Shown: positions 57,545 to 64,000 of the stretch, piece by piece | Position numbering within the stretch: the stretch's first letter is position 1 | How the letters are laid out: the number at the start of each line of letters is the position of its first letter | NCBI GenBank assembly: GCA_030686995.1 | Contig: CM060697.1 | Location: 104,345,272-104,409,271 of the forward strand | Length of the DNA: 64,000 bases | Origin: Artemisia argyi | Taxonomy: Eukaryota > Streptophyta > Magnoliopsida > Asterales > Asteraceae | Direction: 5' to 3' | Notes under the pieces: model-generated | Databases searched by the model: none | What the model saw: the letters and a program-made list of their open reading frames with translations, nothing else | What the model was told of the DNA's origin: nothing | Position numbers and translations under genes: made by a program

Positions 57545-60500
57545 ATTGTTTTTATCAAAATACAAAATATTTCGTAGTCACATCTTTTACATAACTATAT
57601 TCATTACAAACTTCAAATAAAGTCACTCCAAAATACATTTATGACCAAATTTCACAATGTTTCACTCAAATAAAGGTTGTTAATTTTAGAAACCATATCT
57701 CCAAGAAGGAACACACATAACTCATGAACGAATCTCGAAAGCAACCACTATACCTACGATGCGAAAGAAACCCCTCTACCAGAGATTACCAATATTGATA
57801 CACCATGCCTTAACACCACTACTTCAAATTACGACTTTTTCGCTCGTTCCATATTATAAGACCCTCACGCTAGTATGAGCTCGTGGAATTGAAAGATCAA
57901 GGTACAATTACTCAACAAAATTTATATTCTTTTCGGAGATCGATGTAGCTTAATCACATTGGGACAAGACCTCATTTTCATGAAAGGACATCGAGAAGTT
58001 TCACCTGACCATAAGGCATTTAGCTTGTATTCACGGAAAATCAAACATCATTCGATGTGGTACCTACTTGAATCAGATCACCCGTACAACAATTTTCATT
58101 CTTTATACATTTAAGTCATGCTTAGAGGGATTAAGCATTTGAACCTGCGATCTTTACCTAGTATAAATTCATAAATACTTCACATCATTGGCACCAAATT
58201 TTTGCCCTATATCCTTTCACACATAGAGTATCCCCTTCAGTTGATTGTAGATGCCTTAAAAACACGTTCATCTTTCACGCTCTCAATATCACTACCATAT
58301 TCTCGACCACTTCATAATCATAAACCACTGCCCTGTTATGAACTAAGATGTTTACATTCTTTAAATAAGTGGATTAGTAGACTATTACCATACCATAAGA
58401 TTCACCCATGTATCCAATAAACCATTCAATGAATTTTACTACAAGCTATTTTACTACCATATGGGGAAATTGTTTTACGGAATTATTAAAAGAAACTGTT
58501 TTATTACCACCATATAAATTGATTTTTTCGTCATTACGTCAATTATTTACTATTATTATACGAAACAATTTTTAGGTTACCTTGAAAGGAAATATCTAGA
58601 ATACCATTTTCAATAACAATGCGTTGAACACCATCTAAAACTTTTGAGAAGAGTAATACTATTTTGACAAAATCAAGCATCGCATCATTAGTCCTCAATT
58701 ATACATAGCCTGATCACCTATGTATAATTCAGGAAGAATTATGCTATGAAGGAAATAATTACTTTTTTTTAAAGTATTTCTAATAACAATCTTCATTTAA
58801 AAGCGTTTTAAACAAGTAAACTCTTTTGTAAACGTCTCTTTCTGAAAAACTCTCCCTGAATACTTACCCCACCTGCCACTCACTCAGCCATTAAGTTAGA
58901 TTTTTCATTTACCTCGGACCTAGTTGTCAAATTTTATCATTCAAAGGTACTAGCGAGACTGAGCTACAGGATCGAACACATTGTGAAGGTACTCTAAGCA
59001 ACACTATAGAAATAAACCAAGCCTCCTAACCGATACTGTAGAGTTTTCCATTTAAACATGGCCTCATCCAAACGCAAACTTCCCTGTATTGAGTTTTCAC
59101 CAAGGATAATTGTTTAAATTAATAATATCGATATGGATTCCCCTAAGGCGTTGTGTTCTCTAGAAATTTCAGATAACCTAACTTTCATATCAAGGAAAGG
59201 TATCAGACCCGACCATATATCTTGCCAACATGATGACAATTTCAATGATAAACCTTTTCAGGACTTAAGTTAGTTTGAATACTTATGCTTGTAGTTTTGC
59301 CTAACACCCACCAATAAGCATTATCCAACATCAGGAACTAAACGTTAGACATCTATGCATTTATGCGAACATTACCTATCCTACTATTTTATCCTTGTTA
59401 ATACTTTCACTTTTGAATGAAGTTGATTTAAAATTTGTGTTTATACAAATCACATATCTTGTAGAAAATAATTTCTGAAATTCCTATTTTGAACAAGTAC
59501 GATCCTTTTTGGTCAATATTTAGCAAAACTATTGTACAACGAGAAATATATAAACGTCAAACTTTGGTAAACATTCCTAATCACAACATGTTTGAAAACG
59601 GTTTCACATTTCATAACTATTGAATTTTGAATCAGCAAGAAAGATATTACTTAGTAAATCATTAGCTCCATTTTCTAAATTCGTTTATTCAGAAAAAGAT
59701 TTCAACCAAAACTCACAATCGCGAGACAAATTTCCAAAACTAATCACCATACTACATCGCTTAGGCATTTAGGATTTTGTGACTTAACAATAGAGAACCT
59801 TGGAATATGTGATGAAGGAAATTAGGAGGGACACCATAAATCAATTACGAACTTTAGTAATAGAGACCAAGCCCAATAGGCAAAGAAAGACACATGTCTT
59901 ATCATCCGTTGGAACAAAACACAAGGAATCAAAAATTGTTACTCATATTCTCTCTTCTTCAGATAACATCAAGTTCGAAAGATAGAACATTGTGGAATTA
60001 GTCACAAGATATATTGTACCCATTTCAATTATTCCTGATAAAGGTAATCGAATCACCTCAAACTCCTAGCAATCATTTTAAGATTTCCTTCGGAACCCCA
60101 TTTAGATGTAAACACCGCCTACCATCCTCAGACCAATGGTCAAAGCGAAAGGACAATTCAAACATAGGAAAGATATGCTCAGAGCATGAGTGATTGACAC
60201 TAGAAATGGTTGGACTAACCATTTACCATAAATCAAAATCATTTGCAAACATAGTTATCGCGTGAGAGTAGAGACTACACCATTTGATGCACTCTATGAT
60301 CGAAGTACCAATTACCAATTCACAGACCGAAATCGGAAAGTTAAATTCACTGGTCTAGAACTAAACTATGGAACAACAAAGGAAATTTCACAAGTCAAGA
60401 ACCAGTTACGAGCAACGAGAAACTGGTAGAAGTAGGGTTGGTGCACGACGCACATCATGCGGATTGGGTATCACGGAACAGCAAACCATCTAGATTCAAG

Positions 60501-61315
60501 TGGGAGAACGAACTAAGTTGAAAGCTTTGACTTGGAGAGTCATGATATAATTTTGGTAACACGAGAGATTGAACCTCTAGTATATTGGACCATTTAAGAT
60601 TCATTTTAGAATTGACCAGCAGACATACAAATTTGAGTTCTGGCAGAGTTCAGCAACATATATTGCCCATATCACATTGTAAACCTCAAGAAGCATTGAT
60701 CATCTATTGACGGACCGAACGCGGAAAAAGCCAAACTCACTGTTCCCTTAAGCACACATGAAATAACCAGGAATTTCCTGCAAATCAAGAAATAATTACA
60801 AGTTGATAAGTTGTAAACCCTTAGAATTTCAAGTTGATGGTAGGGTCACGTTAAAAGTTCTGCCTAGGAAAGGCATGATACCATTCAGAAAATTTGGGAA
60901 GTTAAACCCGATATACACTGGACCATTTAATATTTTAGACAGAGTAGGCCTAGTGGCCGTCAGACTTGAGCCTTGTTAGAGAACAGAAGGTTACACAACC
61001 ATGTTTCACATTTTCAAATCCCAAGAAATGCCTTTCAGATGAGTCACTCATGATTCCATTGGAAGGAATCCAACCCAAAGACCAAAGCAAACCTGGTGAG
61101 AGAACCAGTAGAAATCATGGACAATTAAGTCATACAGTAGAAACGAAGTCGAATTCCTATTGTGAAAGTTCGCTGGAATTCTCGAAGAGGTCCCGAGTTT
61201 ACTTGGGAACGGGAAGACCAAATGCGACTCAAGTATCCACATCCTTTCACCAAGTTTATTTCTGAGACCAACACCAACTGAATTCTGGGACTGAATTCCT
61301 TTTTGGGTGGGCGAC
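56065..61315 (+). pseudogene. decayed internal region of the chromovirus-like gypsy element
   Basis: No long ORF survives. An early frame near 56242 may be the start of gag. Around 57860-57970, words such as MSSVELKDQ and FFGDRCS echo the conserved APAELKELK.QL and FSKIDLRSG blocks before and in RT. At 60115-60170, TAYHPQTNGQSERTIQ is the integrase core motif, then comes a stop. At 60240-60300 a block resembles the ...APFEALYGR motif, and around 60880-60960 KLNPIYTGPFNILDRVG is the GPY/F module. About 61090-61240 gives a PVEIMD...VRWNSRRGPEFTWERED-like chromodomain in broken frames. The element cannot encode its own enzymes. Confidence 0.8.
57462..57541. repeat. (AT)40 microsatellite
   Basis: Eighty bases of pure alternating AT inside the decayed gypsy interior. 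The short ORF across it that reads as Tyr-Ile repeats is not a gene. Length is likely variable and sensitive to sequencing error. Confidence 0.95.
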
Positions 61316-64000
61316 TGTTACAACTCACCATTTCAGGTCATTTCCAAACTTCGACAATTTACTATTCATAAATCACTATTCATCAAAACACTATTCATCG
61401 TTTTTGATGTTAGTTTGATATTCTGAGAAGCATTCAAAAATTTTACTATTCACTTGACATTATTCATTTCCAGAAGAAAAACACTATTCATGTGCATTGC
61501 TCATTTTATCGTAAATTTAGTTTACGGATATTTAAATTCGCGTAACCGAATTGGTTCAGGTACAAATTCATGCTTTATCAGTAGGGACATTTCATATGGA
61601 CTAGAAATAGACTACATTTCATCATAATAACATTTGCATACTATACCACTCGTAGAATATTCATATTAATATTTTTGATATATTTAACGTTTTACGTATA
61701 ATTATTTTTAAATAAACGTTAATATACGATTACTAAATATAACTAACATATCTAAAAATTTCCACAATGGTTCCGATATATTTTTTTAAACCAACGTCAC
61801 AAAAAAATTATAAAATTCATTTACCCGGTATTTTGGGAATTTATTTAATTTACATCGTAAGTTTAATATAATTACGACGGTTTTCGTGAAAACTAAATAA
61901 TAATCATCCAAACACCCAATACTTATACCCAATATATTTTCACAACTTTTATGACTTTATTATGTCCCGATTAACTTCGTCACATTTTATTTTAACTCGT
62001 TACGATTTATTTTTTTTAATTAACTCGGTACCCGATAACACCTAACGGATACACGAAACAACTAAATACTATCAAACTTCCTCAACACACCTCATTTCCT
62101 ACCATGTGCCGCCCCCCCTTCTTGACTTCACATTGACCCTTTAATTACAATTATACCCTAAACTAGTAAATATCTTCTAAGTGTTCAAAATCAATTTCTT
62201 CATTTCATTCATAAACTAGCTAAGAAAGATATTTCTCTCATCTTCTTCCTTGGGGTGATCGGTCATAACAAAAGCAAGAAGCATAATCCATTGATTTTTG
62301 AAGATCAAGACATAAACAAGCTCCTTTAGTAATCCTTGTTAGGGTTTTGAAATAAAAACTCAAGGTTTTATAAGTTTTCATCTCCAAAGCTCACTAATCT
62401 TTCAAAGTAAGTGGTCAAAATCTTTTTCATAATTTCTTCAAGTTATTTTCATGATTATATGATTTCCATACAAGATTTCATGCATAAACTAGTTTATACC
62501 ACTCTTTTTATACATATATATCTTATAAACTCTAGAAATGGAAGCCCTTGTTAGATCTAGTTAGTTGATGATGTTTAAGAACCCATGACACCTTGAGAAG
62601 GTGTATGGTAGAAATAGACTAGATTTGTGGTGATTGGAAGTGATTTGGGTGGATTAGAAACTAGTTTGGAACCCTATAATTGATTTTTAAACGTATATAT
62701 TTACCTACTGTCCCGAATCGTCAAATCCAGAAAACTCAGGGGTTTCCGGGTAACTTTGGGCTAGAGATTTAGAAAATACTTTCAAAAACGAAGCCGTGGG
62801 CGAAAGAACAGATTAAAACGGGTTTATAACGAAGGAGATATGATTTTTGCAAGTTTAACGACGAAAACTATTATTTTCTAAAAATAGTAAGCTGTCACAC
62901 GATTTTTATGGGTAAAATCGAGGCATTAGACGTAACCTATAGGAACCGAACTATCAAAAATATATTAGTATATGTCAATACGATTCCGGGGATATAAAGA
63001 ACGTAGAAAACGAGCTTATAACGACCAAGATACAAACGTTTGAATTTTAGACGATATTAATGTTTTCCTTCAGCCTAACACTTAAGAAAATTTTCCAAAG
63101 TATTAACCATTTCGCCAAGTGACCAGGTTGAGAGCCATTTTCCTCATTGATAAACTCATTTATGGAAAATTTATATCATTGACAAAAGGTTAGTTCACCC
63201 AGCCTAGTTTTTAAAACATCCAACCGTTTGTCAAAAGGATTTATAACGAATAAATTATGGTCTTCCAAACTTTCCCAAAAACTGCCCAGAATCTGCCAAA
63301 ACAGCCCAAACATCTCACTTCGCGACTATTTATCTTTATGATCGATACCCGTATAGACAAACTTCAGTTCTATGACTTTTTAGATAAGGTGAAAATCTTC
63401 CTATAACTACTGAGCTTCATTTCTAACTACTAATATTCACTATTTCGCGACTAGTTTTCCGAGACCATTTTGGTCATATTTTCAAGTTACAAAGTATTAT
63501 TTTGCAACAATAAATATTATTTTTTAACTTATGAGTGGTATAGGTATCATGTGCATGTATATTCATTACATCATTTCATGATCTAAAGTAGATCATTATC
63601 ATTCATATTAGGTTGCGGCTAGTGTTCGCGCCTTATTGTCCCGATCATTTTACCATCATTGTACCATCATATCAGGTGAGTTTTCATAGCCCCGTTTTTA
63701 ATTCAATATTTGATTTCAAATCCCACGTGGGAAAATACATTGCATCACTTCTTTTTGTACATGCCAAAGTAGCTAAATTTTCATACATTGCTTAAGTTGC
63801 TATCATACCACATTAAGTCCCCTTTATATTATCATGGACCGTTAATTTGCCTTTAAGCGAGAGTGAGTGAATAGATCTATTGAGGGTGACTCCTCCATTC
63901 GTGTTTGGGTTGCTCCAACGGAATTATGAATGCATTTCATGTCTAACATTATTAGAGTGGCTGGTAACCACTCATTTGGGGCAAAATTCTTATTATGTCT
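61316..64000 (+). repeat. right LTR of the gypsy element, truncated by the window end
   Basis: Starts TGTTACAACTCACC and follows the left LTR across 62237-62255, where the left copy holds the Sirevirus. Differences include a ~16-bp indel near 61385 and several single-base changes. The last base of the window matches about position 55620 of the left copy. Confidence 0.88.

Larger units (their letters stand above)
40633..64000 (+). mobile_element. chromovirus-like Ty3/gypsy element with ~3.15-kb LTRs, running off the window
   Basis: The left LTR is 40633-56064 once the nested copia element is subtracted, leaving about 3148 bp. Internal region is 56065-61315 (5251 bp). The right LTR starts at 61316 and is cut by the window end at 64000; by alignment some 450 bp are missing. 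A primer-binding site-like TGGCTTCAGAGC sits at 56068-56079, and a TTTTTGGGTGGGCGAC polypurine-like tract precedes the right LTR. Integrase and chromodomain remnants near the right end suggest a Tekay/Del-type chromovirus. The LTRs look about 95% alike with some indels, while the internal coding region is badly decayed. Confidence 0.85.

Noticed and set aside
57387..57620. ORF with long Tyr-Ile repeat
   Set aside because: It is the (AT)40 microsatellite read as protein.

Overview
The window is nuclear DNA from a flowering plant. It holds two intron-containing protein genes, spliced with plain GT-AG signals, in a sea of nested LTR retrotransposons and small DNA transposons. The style of the Ty1/copia and Ty3/gypsy remnants suggests a eudicot, most likely of the daisy family (Asteraceae). 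That placement is an inference from remembered element sequences, not a search result.

Layout. 1-3397: end of an LTR, then mostly unassigned sequence with a few exon-like blocks. 3398-6429: a short non-autonomous LTR element (target-site duplication, TSD, GCACC) whose first LTR was split by further insertions, including a 621-bp Emigrant/pogo-type MITE. 6705-7165: LINE reverse-transcriptase fragment on the minus strand. 7877-17670 (+): a five-exon ERD7-like senescence/dehydration-associated gene predicting 409 aa, with an ABRE/G-box upstream. Its first intron has swallowed a complete, very young 6974-bp Ty1/copia element (9425-16398, minus strand, TSD TAAAT, one difference between LTRs, uninterrupted 1347-aa Gag-Pol). 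17671-26200: decayed copia, Tat/Athila-like gypsy and copia-LTR pieces, plus several MITEs with readable TSDs. 26363-36228 (+): a 17-exon UPL3-type HECT ubiquitin ligase gene that joins in frame to 1768 aa. 36229-40632: intergenic, with a 300-bp multi-level hairpin and a second Tat-type LTR. 40633-64000: a chromovirus-like gypsy element with about 3.15-kb LTRs (the right one runs off the window). A young 12.28-kb Sirevirus-type copia element (41580-53858, TSD TTCTT) sits inside its left LTR.

The most unusual structure is in the Sirevirus leader (42255-42856): 22 copies of a palindromic 9-mer, TACGCGTAA or TACGCATAA, between the primer-binding site and the first ORF. A comparable site array, TGACGsCGTCA, fills the U3 of the Tat-type LTRs. 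I found no CRISPR array, tRNA or rRNA gene, and nothing bacterial. The two host genes have unrelated jobs (stress response or membrane remodelling, and protein turnover), and nothing in the sequence links them.
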